Below are positions 17,342 through 26,733 of a DNA stretch of 64,000 nucleotides, in pieces. Below the pieces are notes generated by a model. It ran no database searches, was not told the origin of the DNA, and saw nothing but the letters and a program-made list of their open reading frames with translations. A program made the position numbers and the translations under genes. The DNA lies in assembly GCF_000721105.1 (NCBI RefSeq), contig NZ_JOEV01000004.1, forward strand, positions 1 through 64,000, in the 5' to 3' direction. Source of the stretch: Streptomyces cellulosae (GTDB taxonomy: Bacteria > Actinomycetota > Actinomycetes > Streptomycetales > Streptomycetaceae). How positions within the stretch are numbered: the stretch's first letter is position 1; each line of letters begins with the position of its first letter.

Positions 17342-20300
17342 CAGGCACCACCGCCGCACGTCAGCTTGGCGTCGGCCCAGTCGGCGTGGTCGAGGGCGTT
17401 GCCGTCGCCAGCGTCCGAGACGACGAGTTCGAGCCGCCGGGCTCCTGCCACGTCGACGTCGATCACCTTCGTCGCGGTGTCCCGGTCGACGGTGCCGCTC
17501 TCGTAGACGGGTGTTCCGTCGGCGAGGACGGTGTAGGTGACGGTGGCCGGGCCGTCGGAGCGGCCGTAGGTCTCCTGGTCGAGGCCGAGCGCGGCGTGGA
17601 AGGTGGTGCAGGTGCCGCCGAGCCACACCTGCACGCTGCTGGCGGCGTGGGTGCCGAGACCCTTGTCGTAGACGGTGTCGTGGAGAGTGAGGGGCAGGCC
17701 GTCGCCCTCGGCGTTCTCGCCGACGGACTGGTCGCGTTCGACCGGGCCCCAGCCGTTGCTGCTGGAGGCGAACGGCAGATCGCTGACGTAGTGTTCGCCG
17801 GCCGTGAGCGGCGGTGGCTGCGCCGCCACGACCTGTTCCCCGGTCACCGAACCGGGCTTGCCGGCCCGGGTGAAGTCGGCGGTGGCGCGGAGGATCGCGA
17901 CGGTGGCGGTCTTCTGGTCGGCGGGCACGGTGACGGTCCACCGTGCCTGCGCCGAGGCACCGGGGTTGAGGGTGCCGAGTTTCACCGGATCAGCCGGGGT
18001 CGCGGTCCAGCCGTCGGGCAGCTTCGGGCTGAGGCTGACGCCGCTGAGCGTCCTGCCGTTGCCCGGTACGGAGGCCGTCGCCGTGACCTGGTAGCTGTTG
18101 CCCGGCTCGACGGTGTCGGGCGCGTCGACGGTCACCCGCGCCGGGGTGGCCGGGGCGGCGTACGTGGCGGCGTCGTAGGCCGGGGCGGCTACATCGGCGA
18201 CCCGCAGCGAGGAGGTGACATTCCCGAGCGTGGTGAGGCCGACCTTGCCGAGGCCGCCGCTCTTCGCGTCCTCGCTCCACGAGGCGATGGCGATGGTGTT
18301 CTTGCCGTCGGCGCGCAGGATGCCGTTGGGAAGGGGGAAGGTGTGCTGGGGGCCGGTGTCGTTGACGTAGTGGCCCATCAGCCAGCCGTTGACATAGATG
18401 AGGGCGCGGTAGTTGCGGTCGGGGTTGTCGGTGATCGTGACGCCGACGGAGACGTCCTGGCCCTTGGGCAGCTTGGGGTTGAAGGTGGTGCGGTACCAGC
18501 GGATGCCGGGCGTGGTGTCACTGGCCGGCAGCGTCGCCGCGTCCCAGGACCCGTCAGGGAATCCGGGCAAGGTCCAGCCCGAACGCTCCCCGTACAGGCC
18601 GCCGTTGTTCATGTGTCCGCGGACGGTGTCGACGGGCTGCTCGCCGCCCCGGGCACCCTGGACGCGCCAGGTGATCTGCGCGTCGGAGCCGGCGAGATAC
18701 GCCGTGGTCAGGCCGCGCGGCTGCTTGTGGTCGTCGCTGTTCCAGGTGAAGTCCTCGTTGTGGCCCATGGTGCCGACCAGGACGGAGACCACGTTCTCCT
18801 TGCCCTTGCGCAGCAGACCGTCGGCGAGGGGGAAGGTCTTGCGGCCGGTCTGACTCGTCCCGGCGAACTTCCCGTTGATCCACACCGAGTACGCCCCCAC
18901 CGCGGCCGAACCGGTGTCCGGGTTGGTGGCGTAGGCGGTCAGGGAGAGGGACTTCTCGGTGCCGGTGGCCTTGAAGCGGCCCCGGTACCAGACGTAGCCG
19001 TAGTGGTAGCCGTACTCGTCCTGGTAGAGCACCGGCAGAGTCCCGGGCTTGGTCGGGTTGTCGGTGGTCAGCTTGTCGGCGTACGTCCAGGACGAGTCGT
19101 CGAAGCCGGGAGCGGCCTCGGGGGTCTCGGCGGACGTCTTCCAGCCGGTCAGCTCGGGGAGCTTGACGTCCTTCGGGCCGGGCACGGTGCCCAGCAGACT
19201 GCCGGAGGAGGTCGGTTTCACGCTCAGGGGCACGCCGTTCCAGGTGACGTTCCGTACGCCGGACGGGGCGAAGACCTCCAGTGGGCCCGCCTTCTTCGCG
19301 TCGCCGGTGAGGGCGAGCGTCCGGCCGGTGACGGTCGCCGTGCGGACCAGTTCGGTGCCGCGTTCCAGGACCGGACCGGCTGCCGTGTCCTGCCGCCAGA
19401 AGCCGGCGGCCTCGGCGTCGGTACCGATGAGCAGCAGCAGATCGGGGCGGCCGGCGCTCTGGACCAGGACCCGGGTGAGCCCGGAGTGCGTGTAGTCCAG
19501 CTTCAGGTCGCCGCGCTCGGCGTCCCAGGTGGCGTCCGCCTTGCCGTCGAGCACGGTGACCTTGGGCTTGGCGGAGTAGCGGAGCATGGTCTGCCCGGGG
19601 TCGCCCTCACCGCCGTACAGCACGGCCTGGGTACGGCCACCGGCCTTCGCCCTGGTCAGCAGCTCGCTCGTGGAGTAGACGAGCCGCTGACCGCCGCCGA
19701 GGTCGTGGCCGGCGACGAGGATCTTGCCGGTCTTGCCGTTGAGCCGTGCGGTGACCGGATAGGTGCCGTCCGGGGTCTTCCAGTCGAAGGTGGTGGTGGC
19801 GTCGGCGTCGGCCATCGGGTCGCCGTGCCGGAGGTACAGGAACTGGGTGTGGGTGTCCGGGTTGGCACGCGCCTCGATGTGCACGGCCTCCTTGGAGGAG
19901 GCGGGGGCGTCGGCCGGATCGGTCGCGGTGAGCGGGGCGGTGGTGGTGTAGAAGAGGCCCTGCCGCTTCATCTCGTCGTAGTCGGCGCCGGTCTGGCGCG
20001 GCTCGCTGATCGGTGCGCCGTAGTCGTACGACGTGTAGACCTGGCGCGGGTCGGCGAGCCAGCCCCAGTTGGTGCCGCCGTAGGTCATGTACAGGTTCTC
20101 GATCGTCGTGCCCTGCATGACCTCGTGCTTGTTGACGATTTTCTGGTAGGCGGGGCCCATCTTCTCGGGGCACTTCTCGTAGCCCGTGTCGCCCCAGGTC
20201 TGGAACCAGCCGGTGCCCGCCTCGAAGATCGACAGCGGTGCGTCGTCCTGCTGCCGCTTGAGGGCGGGCAGCCACCACTCGCCCTTGCAGAAGGAGTTGT

Positions 20301-21060
20301 ACTGGTCCAGCTCGCCGACGAAGTCCAGGCCCTCGCCGCCCGCGTACTGCGGCATCGGCTCGTTGCCGACGAGGGGCACGGTGATGCCGTCGGCCCGTAC
20401 CTGCTGGGAGAGTTCGACGATGTAGTCGCGGCCCTGCGGGTCGTACAGCTCGTTCTCGACCTGGTAGAGCAGCACCGGTCCGGTGCCGTTCGTGACCTGG
20501 TGGCGGGCGAGGATCTTGTCGATCTCCTTGAGCCACTCGCGGGCTGCGTCGAGGTATTCGGGGTCGGTGGAGCGGGCCTGCCCCTTCTGGGTCATCAGCC
20601 AGCCGGGGAAGCCGCCGCCGTCCGTCTCGGCGTTGATGTACGGGCCCGGGCGGGCGATGACATAGAGCCCGGCCTCCTCGGCCATGTCGAGGAGCTTGTC
20701 GACGTCACGGATCCCGGTGAAGTCGTAACGGCCTTTCGCCGGGGAGTGGTACCCCCAGTCGAAGTAGATCGAGACGGCGTTCATGCCGCTGGCCTTGATC
20801 TTCTGGAGCACGTCGCGCCACAGATCGGGGCTGGGGAGCCGCCAGTAGTGGAACTCCCCGGACCAGACGAAGAGCTGCTTGCCGTCGACCTTGACGGAGT
20901 ACTTGTCGTAACTGACGGTGTGGGCCGTGGGCTTGGCGGCCGCGGCGTCGGCCGGGACCGTGGCGTGCGCGGGCACCGCGGCGGCGAGGACCGCGAGCAG
21001 TACGGACACGAGTGCCGCGGACAGCAGGGCTCTCGTTCGTCCGACTCGGGCGAGGTTCAC
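17341..21060 (-). CDS. Secreted beta-galactosidase, GH35, with NEW3-like and NPCBM domains (proximal copy)
   Basis: 1,239 residues with a Sec signal (RALLSAALVSVLLAVLAAAVPAHA). The GH35 barrel includes GEFHYWRLPSP, ARPGPYINAE, acid/base Glu204 in YQVENELYD, and nucleophile Glu280 in FEAGTGWFQTWG. Galactose-binding jelly-roll domains follow, then a NEW3-like fold (about 1000-1080) and a C-terminal NPCBM-type domain (WGPVERDQS to DWADAKLTC). The enzyme releases terminal beta-galactose. GTG 21060 is chosen over the ATG six codons upstream because GGGAGG lies 6 nt before it and it overlaps the upstream stop (GTGA). Confidence 0.93.
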   Translation of the reverse strand: MNLARVGRTRALLSAALVSVLLAVLAAAVPAHATVPADAAAAKPTAHTVSYDKYSVKVDGKQLFVWSGEFHYWRLPSPDLWRDVLQKIKASGMNAVSIYFDWGYHSPAKGRYDFTGIRDVDKLLDMAEEAGLYVIARPGPYINAETDGGGFPGWLMTQKGQARSTDPEYLDAAREWLKEIDKILARHQVTNGTGPVLLYQVENELYDPQGRDYIVELSQQVRADGITVPLVGNEPMPQYAGGEGLDFVGELDQYNSFCKGEWWLPALKRQQDDAPLSIFEAGTGWFQTWGDTGYEKCPEKMGPAYQKIVNKHEVMQGTTIENLYMTYGGTNWGWLADPRQVYTSYDYGAPISEPRQTGADYDEMKRQGLFYTTTAPLTATDPADAPASSKEAVHIEARANPDTHTQFLYLRHGDPMADADATTTFDWKTPDGTYPVTARLNGKTGKILVAGHDLGGGQRLVYSTSELLTRAKAGGRTQAVLYGGEGDPGQTMLRYSAKPKVTVLDGKADATWDAERGDLKLDYTHSGLTRVLVQSAGRPDLLLLIGTDAEAAGFWRQDTAAGPVLERGTELVRTATVTGRTLALTGDAKKAGPLEVFAPSGVRNVTWNGVPLSVKPTSSGSLLGTVPGPKDVKLPELTGWKTSAETPEAAPGFDDSSWTYADKLTTDNPTKPGTLPVLYQDEYGYHYGYVWYRGRFKATGTEKSLSLTAYATNPDTGSAAVGAYSVWINGKFAGTSQTGRKTFPLADGLLRKGKENVVSVLVGTMGHNEDFTWNSDDHKQPRGLTTAYLAGSDAQITWRVQGARGGEQPVDTVRGHMNNGGLYGERSGWTLPGFPDGSWDAATLPASDTTPGIRWYRTTFNPKLPKGQDVSVGVTITDNPDRNYRALIYVNGWLMGHYVNDTGPQHTFPLPNGILRADGKNTIAIASWSEDAKSGGLGKVGLTTLGNVTSSLRVADVAAPAYDAATYAAPATPARVTVDAPDTVEPGNSYQVTATASVPGNGRTLSGVSLSPKLPDGWTATPADPVKLGTLNPGASAQARWTVTVPADQKTATVAILRATADFTRAGKPGSVTGEQVVAAQPPPLTAGEHYVSDLPFASSSNGWGPVERDQSVGENAEGDGLPLTLHDTVYDKGLGTHAASSVQVWLGGTCTTFHAALGLDQETYGRSDGPATVTYTVLADGTPVYESGTVDRDTATKVIDVDVAGARRLELVVSDAGDGNALDHADWADAKLTCGGGA

Positions 21061-24000
21061 GAGGTGCCTCCCGCACACGTCAGCTTGGCGTCGGCCCAGT
21101 CGGCATGGTCCGAGGAGATGTCGCCGTCCCCGTCGACCGACAGGTCCAGCCAGCGGGCGCCGGTCACATCCACGTCGAGGTCGGTGCCGCCGTCGGAGCC
21201 CCGCACCACCGGGGTGGTGGTGAGCGAGCGGCCGTCGGCGACCACCCGGAAGGAGACGCTGCCGCCGTCGCCGACCTCGTCGTCCACCCCGGCGGTCGCG
21301 GTGAAGCGGGTGCAGCCGCCTCCGAGATAGACGCGGACCTGGCTGTTCGCGTGCACGCCGAGGCCCTTGGTGTACGGGGTGCCGCCGATGCTCAGGGGGC
21401 GACCGTCACCCGCCGCGTCCTCCCCGTTGGAGGCGTCCTTCTCCACCGGCCCCCAGCCGTTGACCGCCTTGACCAGGGTCAGGTCGCTCACATAGGCGTC
21501 GGCGGAGAGTCCCGGCGGTGGCACCTGTACGGCGCGTACGCCGGTGACGGTGCCCGGGTGGCCGATCTGGGTGAGCTTGGCGGTCGCGGACAGGACGGCG
21601 TAGTGGACCGGGTCACCCGGCGGGGTGACGGTGTAGTCCGCGGTCACGGTGTCGCCGGGGCGGACCCGGTCGAAACGGGTGGTCTCGTCGGTGGTCGCGG
21701 TCCAGCCGTCCGGAACCTTCAGCGCCAGCGCGACGTTCGAGGCCGTCGGCGCGTCCTTCGGCACGCTGAGGGTGACGGGGACCTTGGTCGCGGTGCCGGT
21801 GGCCAGGAACGGCTCGGCGTCGACGGTGACCTGTGCGCCCGCGGTCGGCATGGCGTACGTCTTGGCGTCGTACGAGGGGGCGGCCACCGTACCGACCTTG
21901 ATGCCGCCGGCCGAGGCGCCGAGGTCGACGAGCTTGGCCGAGCCCGGGCCCGCGCCGGCCTTGGTGGACCACACGGCCAGGGCGATGGTGTTGTCACCCT
22001 GCTCACGCAGGAGGCCCTTGGGCACGACGAACCGTGTCTGGGGTCCGGTGTCCGGCAGGTAGCGGCCGATCAGCCAGCCGTTGACGAAGATCTCGGCGCG
22101 GTAGCCGGTGCTGCCGCCTGCGGGTTCGGCCAGATCCAGTGCGAGCGCGTTGTCCTGGCCCTGCGGCAGGTCGAGCCGGGCGGAGGTGCGGTACCAGCGC
22201 ACGCCGGGCCCGGTCTTGGCGGCCTGCCCGGAGAGGGTGGTGCTCTTCCAGCTGCCGTCGGGGAAGCCCGGCAGCGACCAGCCGGCCCGCTCCCCGTACA
22301 GCCCGCCGTTGTTGTACGGGCCCCGGGCGGTGTCCACCGGGTCCTCGCCGCCCCGGTTGCCCTGGATCTTCCAGGTGAGGGTGGAGGCCCCGCCGATCAC
22401 CTCGGCGCTGAGCAGACCGCGCGGCTCCTTGGAGTAGTCGTGACCCCATTCCTCGTTGTGGCCCGCGTTCTCCACGAGGACGGAGAGGACGTTGTCACCG
22501 CCGCCCGAACCGGACTTCAGCGTGCCCGCCGGGATGTCGAAGGTGTGCGCGCCGTCGCCGGAGCTGCCGAGGTAGCGGCCGTTGAGCCAGACCGCGTACT
22601 GACCCGTGTTGCCGGTCTTGGCGTCGAGTGCCAGCGCGGTCGCGGCACCGGTGGTCCTGAACCGGCCGCGGTACCAGACGTTGCCGTGGTGGAAGCCGTA
22701 CTCGTCCATCGCGAGGACCGGCAACGACCCGTCGAGCGCCGCGTTGTTGGCGGTGAGGTGGTCGGCGGTGGTCCAGGTGGAGTCGTCGAAGCCGGGCGCG
22801 GACTCCGGCGCCTCCTCCTTGTACTTCCACGTGGTCAGCTTGGGCAGCTCGACCGGGCGCGGCGCCTGGGTGACGGCGACCTCGCGACCGTTCCAGGTCA
22901 CCTTCCTGGCGTCCGCGATGACCTCGATCTTCGCGGCCTTGGTGGAGTCACCGGTCAACTTCAGGGTGCCGTCCGCCTGTTCGGCGGTACGGACGAGGGA
23001 AGGGCCGCGTACGAGGACGGGGCCCGCGGCGGTGTCCTGGCGCCACCAGTGGGCGGTCTCGGCGGTGTCGGCGATCAGCAGTTCCATGCCGTTCACCAGC
23101 ACGCGGGCCAGGCCCTTGTGCGTGTAGTTCAGGCGCAGGTCACCGCGTGCGGCGTCCCAGGTGGTGGTGACATCGCCGTCGAGGACGGTCACCTTGGGCC
23201 GCTCGGCGTACCGCAGCACGGTCTCGCCGGCCTCACCCGCACGCCCGTAGAGCAGCGCCACCTCCCGGTCGCCGATCTCGGCGTGCGTCATGATCTCCGA
23301 GGTGGAGTAGACGAGCCGCTGCTTCTCGCCCAGGTCGTAGCCCGCGACGAGGAGTTTGGCGTCCCGGCCGTCGACGGTGATCGTTCCCTGCTGCGGTACG
23401 CGCGGGTAGTCGCCGTCCTTGCCCGAGAGGGACAGGGTGGTCTCGTCCTTGTCCTTCACGCGGGTGTCGGCGTGCCGCACGGTGAAGAACTGCGTGCCGT
23501 CGTCGGGATTGACGCGCCGGTCGATGCGCAGGGCGTCGTCGGAGGGCGTGGGTGCCTCGGCCTTGTCGGTGCGCGCCAGTGAGGTCACCGAGTTGACCAT
23601 GTAGCCGAGACGCTTGAACTCCTGGTACTTGTCGGTCAGTTGGCGGGACTCGTTGATCGGGGCCCCGTAGTCGTACGACGTGTAGACCGCGTTGGGGTCG
23701 GCGAGCCAGCCCCAGTTGGTGCCGCCGTACGTCATGTAGAAGGACTGGCCGCTCACGCCGGCGGCGATGTTCATCTTGCTGAACACCCGGGTGAAGTCGG
23801 TGCCGGTGAGCTTCGCGCAGTCCTGGTATCCGGTGCCGCCCCAGGGGTCGAAGGCGCCGCCCTGTGCCTCCGGGATGATCAGCGGGGACTCGGGCTTCCA
23901 CTCATTGACGTACGCGTAGTCGGGCAGGTTCTTCCAGGTGTCGGGGTCCTTGCAGTCGAAGCCCTGCGGGTAGGCGTCGAAGCCGTAGATGTCCGGGGCG

Positions 24001-24713
24001 CCCTTGCCGCTCACCCAGTTCTGGTTCGCACCGCCGTCGTTGACGAAGGTGGGCACATCGATGCCGTCCTCCTTCGCCCAGTCGATGAGGGTCTGCATGT
24101 AGTCGGCGTCGTGGCGACCGCCCTGGTACTCGTTCTCGACCTGATACAGGATCACCGAACCCGTGCCACGGGTGAGTTGATGGCGCGCGATGATCGGGTT
24201 GATCCGGCTCATCCACTCCCGGGCCGCCTTCAGGTACTCCGGCTCGGAGGTGCGGTTCACGCCGGCCTGGGTCGACCGCCAGGCGGGCATGCCGCCGCCG
24301 GAGACCTCCGCGTTGATGTACGGGCCCGGTCGGGCGATCACATACAGGCCCGCGCGCTCGGCCTCGTCGAGCAGCCGCTCGACGTCACGGGTGCCGGTGA
24401 AATCGTACGAGCCCGGCTTCGAGGAGTGGTAACCCCAGTCGAAGTAGAGCGAGACCGCGTTGAATCCGCCCGCCTTGATCTTCTGCAGGACGTCGCGCCA
24501 CGCGTCGGGGCTGGGCAGCCGGAAGTAGTGGAACTCGGCGCCCCAGATGTAGAGGGGTTTGCCGTCGACCCGCACGGAGTACTGGTCGTAGGTGACGGTG
24601 TGCCGCGCCTGGGTCTGCTGCTCCGCCCGGGCCGGTGTCGCGACACCGGCGCCGGTCAGGGGCATGGCAGTCAGCGCTCCGGCGAGCAGCAGAGATCTCC
24701 ACTTGCCTCTCAA
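21057..24713 (-). CDS. Secreted beta-galactosidase, GH35, with NEW3-like and NPCBM domains (distal copy)
   Basis: 1,218 residues, paralogous along its length to the next gene. Sec signal RSLLLAGALTAMPLTGAGVATPARA. GH35 residues: GAEFHYFRLPSP, ARPGPYINAE, acid/base Glu195 in YQVENEYQGG, nucleophile Glu282 in IPEAQGGAFDPWGG. The pocket wall after the nucleophile (AQGGAFDPWG) differs from the other copy (AGTGWFQTWG), so the two probably cut different galactosides. The C-terminus has NEW3-like and NPCBM-type domains. The start is TTG 24713, overlapping the upstream stop (TTGA) with AAGGGG about 9 nt before; it restores a full signal peptide that later starts would truncate. Confidence 0.92.
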   Translation of the reverse strand: MRGKWRSLLLAGALTAMPLTGAGVATPARAEQQTQARHTVTYDQYSVRVDGKPLYIWGAEFHYFRLPSPDAWRDVLQKIKAGGFNAVSLYFDWGYHSSKPGSYDFTGTRDVERLLDEAERAGLYVIARPGPYINAEVSGGGMPAWRSTQAGVNRTSEPEYLKAAREWMSRINPIIARHQLTRGTGSVILYQVENEYQGGRHDADYMQTLIDWAKEDGIDVPTFVNDGGANQNWVSGKGAPDIYGFDAYPQGFDCKDPDTWKNLPDYAYVNEWKPESPLIIPEAQGGAFDPWGGTGYQDCAKLTGTDFTRVFSKMNIAAGVSGQSFYMTYGGTNWGWLADPNAVYTSYDYGAPINESRQLTDKYQEFKRLGYMVNSVTSLARTDKAEAPTPSDDALRIDRRVNPDDGTQFFTVRHADTRVKDKDETTLSLSGKDGDYPRVPQQGTITVDGRDAKLLVAGYDLGEKQRLVYSTSEIMTHAEIGDREVALLYGRAGEAGETVLRYAERPKVTVLDGDVTTTWDAARGDLRLNYTHKGLARVLVNGMELLIADTAETAHWWRQDTAAGPVLVRGPSLVRTAEQADGTLKLTGDSTKAAKIEVIADARKVTWNGREVAVTQAPRPVELPKLTTWKYKEEAPESAPGFDDSTWTTADHLTANNAALDGSLPVLAMDEYGFHHGNVWYRGRFRTTGAATALALDAKTGNTGQYAVWLNGRYLGSSGDGAHTFDIPAGTLKSGSGGGDNVLSVLVENAGHNEEWGHDYSKEPRGLLSAEVIGGASTLTWKIQGNRGGEDPVDTARGPYNNGGLYGERAGWSLPGFPDGSWKSTTLSGQAAKTGPGVRWYRTSARLDLPQGQDNALALDLAEPAGGSTGYRAEIFVNGWLIGRYLPDTGPQTRFVVPKGLLREQGDNTIALAVWSTKAGAGPGSAKLVDLGASAGGIKVGTVAAPSYDAKTYAMPTAGAQVTVDAEPFLATGTATKVPVTLSVPKDAPTASNVALALKVPDGWTATTDETTRFDRVRPGDTVTADYTVTPPGDPVHYAVLSATAKLTQIGHPGTVTGVRAVQVPPPGLSADAYVSDLTLVKAVNGWGPVEKDASNGEDAAGDGRPLSIGGTPYTKGLGVHANSQVRVYLGGGCTRFTATAGVDDEVGDGGSVSFRVVADGRSLTTTPVVRGSDGGTDLDVDVTGARWLDLSVDGDGDISSDHADWADAKLTCAGGTS

Positions 24714-26575
24714 GAGGTCAGCCCCTTCACGACGGCCGCCCGCGCGGTCTCGATGTCGCCGACGTCCTTCGTCCGGCCGTCGAGGTTCCGGGTCGCGGTG
24801 GTGAGCGCCTCGGTCAGCGCGTCGCTGTCCGTGCCGCCGTCCTTCTTCCGCAGCTCGGCGATGAGTTCGTAGTCCTCGATGCCCTCCTTCAGCTGCTCCC
24901 AGCGGATGCTGGACATCGGGCCGTCCTTGCCCGGGTAGACCAGGTACTCGTCGCCCTGCGTGAAGATGTGCACCGGTTGCTTGAAGGGATCGCTGGTCCA
25001 GCTGTTGTACGACCAGCGCAGGAAGCCGTCCAGATCCCGCTGGGCGGAGATCCAGGGCAGCATCCGCGACTCGACGGCGGGCGAGTAGGACAGCGTGTTG
25101 GGGTGGGCCGGCGAGCCGTACACGTAGAAGGTCGTGATCTTGCCGGCCTTGCGCCGTTCCGCCACCTTCTCCTTCGTCATCGCGTCGATGCCGCCCCAGT
25201 CGACGGACAGGTTGGACGCGACGCCTTCGGTGTTGATGGAACCTGCCACGGAGATACGGTCGTCGAAGGCCGGCGCGACCTCGTGGACGAAGTTCTTGAC
25301 GACCGTCATCGTGTCGATGGGCCGCTCGTCGAAGGACAGCCAGGTGTGGTCCAGCCAGCCCTTCGCCTTCACGTGCTTCTCGAAGGCCGGCAGGAACGTT
25401 CCCCACGCCTGACGCCAGCGGTCGCCGCCCAGATCGACGTTCTCGTAGACGGTCTTGCCGGTGCTGGTGTCCGTGTAGGTCAGGTGCTCCTGGTCCTGGA
25501 ACGCGAGCATCGAGAAGGCGCCGATGTCGGGCCCGAGACCGGCACGTCTGGCGGTCTCGACGTACTTGTCCCAGCGGCTGAAGTCGAAGGAGAACGTCTT
25601 TCCGTCCCAGTTCCAGCCCACCATGCTGGTGTACGGCGTGGCGGTCTGCGACGCCCGCGTGCCGAGCGACCACTGGTGGTGCCACGGGTTGTCGACGATG
25701 GTGGTGTTGATGACCTTCTGGCCGCGCGAGGCCAGGTCACGGTTGTACTTGTCGATCAGCTTCCAGTGCTCGTCGGACCAGAGCTTGACGCCGTGGTTCT
25801 TGGCGATCGTCTCCGGCTGCGCCCACACGTCCAGGAAGAACTTGTAGTCCTTCGGGTCGGGCACGCTCGCGTCGGCGACCTCGATGGTCAGCGGGTACGT
25901 GCTCTGGGTGCGGCCGTCGGCGTTGACCTTCACCGTGCCGGTGTAGGTGCCGGGCTTGGCCGTCTTGGGGATGTGGAAGGTGAACCACAGGGGCTGCGCC
26001 GCGTACGCGGGCACGTCCACCGAGGATTTCTCCTCCAGCGGGTCGCCGACCACGTCGGGGTTGCGGTCGCCGGACACCTCCTTGCCGGAGCTGACCTGGT
26101 CGATGGTGGCGGACCAGTCGACCTCGCTCTTGGAGCGCTGCACGGGCACGTACTTGACGAACCGGACCTGGGTGCCGGCACCGGACAGCTTCGCGCCGCC
26201 GGGCCCGGTGAGGTCGCCGACCACGGCACTGACGTCGTCGAGGTTCTGGCCGGAGGCGATCGCCAGCTGCGCCGAGACCTGCTCGTTGCGCACGGCGGAG
26301 AGCTTGAGCTCCTTGGTGTCCTTGCCCTGGATGGGGGTCATCGGGTACCGCGGGACCCGTTCTTCCGCGGAGCCGGCGAAGGAGCCGGTGGGGACCCAGG
26401 TGATGGTGTCCCTGGTGCCCATGGCGTCGGCGACCTTGACGGTCAGCCAGGTGGTGGTGGCCTTGGAGTTGGGGTCGGTGCCGGTCGTCGTACCGGTGAC
26501 GGCGATCGCGGTGGTGCCGGCTGCCACGACCACGCCGGCGACGAAGCCGGCGACAGCTGAGGATGTACGTGCCAT
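24710..26575 (-). CDS. Secreted GH123-type glycosidase (DUF4091), predicted beta-N-acetylgalactosaminidase
   Basis: 621 residues. An N-terminal signal or anchor (AVAGFVAGVVVAAGTTAIAV) precedes a beta-sandwich region and the DUF4091/GH123 barrel. FFLDVWAQPE, NPWHHQW, and the acidic pair Asp416-Glu417 in WLSFDERP match the GH123 catalytic Asp-Glu, where Glu is acid/base and Asp assists the substrate acetamido group. LRWSYNSW, DEYLVYPGKDG and RWEQLKEGIEDYE are further family blocks. Characterised GH123 enzymes remove beta-linked GalNAc from glycosphingolipids; activity here is inferred. ATG 26575 with AGAGGG upstream is preferred to the GTG seven codons earlier. It is separated from the distal GH31 gene by two hairpins. 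Confidence 0.85.
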   Translation of the reverse strand: MARTSSAVAGFVAGVVVAAGTTAIAVTGTTTGTDPNSKATTTWLTVKVADAMGTRDTITWVPTGSFAGSAEERVPRYPMTPIQGKDTKELKLSAVRNEQVSAQLAIASGQNLDDVSAVVGDLTGPGGAKLSGAGTQVRFVKYVPVQRSKSEVDWSATIDQVSSGKEVSGDRNPDVVGDPLEEKSSVDVPAYAAQPLWFTFHIPKTAKPGTYTGTVKVNADGRTQSTYPLTIEVADASVPDPKDYKFFLDVWAQPETIAKNHGVKLWSDEHWKLIDKYNRDLASRGQKVINTTIVDNPWHHQWSLGTRASQTATPYTSMVGWNWDGKTFSFDFSRWDKYVETARRAGLGPDIGAFSMLAFQDQEHLTYTDTSTGKTVYENVDLGGDRWRQAWGTFLPAFEKHVKAKGWLDHTWLSFDERPIDTMTVVKNFVHEVAPAFDDRISVAGSINTEGVASNLSVDWGGIDAMTKEKVAERRKAGKITTFYVYGSPAHPNTLSYSPAVESRMLPWISAQRDLDGFLRWSYNSWTSDPFKQPVHIFTQGDEYLVYPGKDGPMSSIRWEQLKEGIEDYELIAELRKKDGGTDSDALTEALTTATRNLDGRTKDVGDIETARAAVVKGLTS

Positions 26576-26615
26576 GGGGGTGGGTCCCTCTCTCACGGCT
26601 TTGCAGGGAGTGGTC

Positions 26616-26702
26616 CCCGGCAGGCCCCCGGGGGTGGGAGGCCTGCCGGGAAGCGGGGATGGTCTCCGGCAGGCCCGCAGTGGGGAGGTGGGCCTGCCGG
26701 AG
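26616..26702 (-). terminator. Two tandem hairpins sharing one stem, between GH31 and GH123 genes
   Basis: Hairpin A pairs 26616-26626 with 26640-26650 (11 bp, 13-nt loop). Hairpin B pairs 26664-26676 with 26690-26702 (13 bp, 13-nt loop). Both have the same CCGGCAGGCC / GGCCTGCCGG core, so the pair is also a direct repeat. They lie in the only sizeable gap (158 nt) of the array. Likely roles are an attenuating terminator after the GH31 gene or an RNA-stabilising structure. Confidence 0.6.
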
Positions 26703-26733
26703 AACGGGGGGTGGTGCTGGTGATACCGGCGTG

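Noticed and set aside
15335..17941. Longer version of the proximal GH31 gene reaching back into the GH35 gene
   Set aside because: The extra 200 residues are Arg/His-rich shadow of GH35; the signal peptide begins at ATG 17341, which overlaps the GH35 stop.
11949..24872. Long plus-strand open frames (11949-15590, 15458-17506, 17386-21330, 21012-23582, 23640-24872) opposite the glycosidases
   Set aside because: All are antisense shadows of genes with catalytic motifs, and lack ribosome sites and family matches.
21057..25685. 1,542-codon version of the distal GH35 gene
   Set aside because: The first 324 codons are shadow of the GH123 gene; a TTG overlapping the GH123 stop gives a proper signal peptide.
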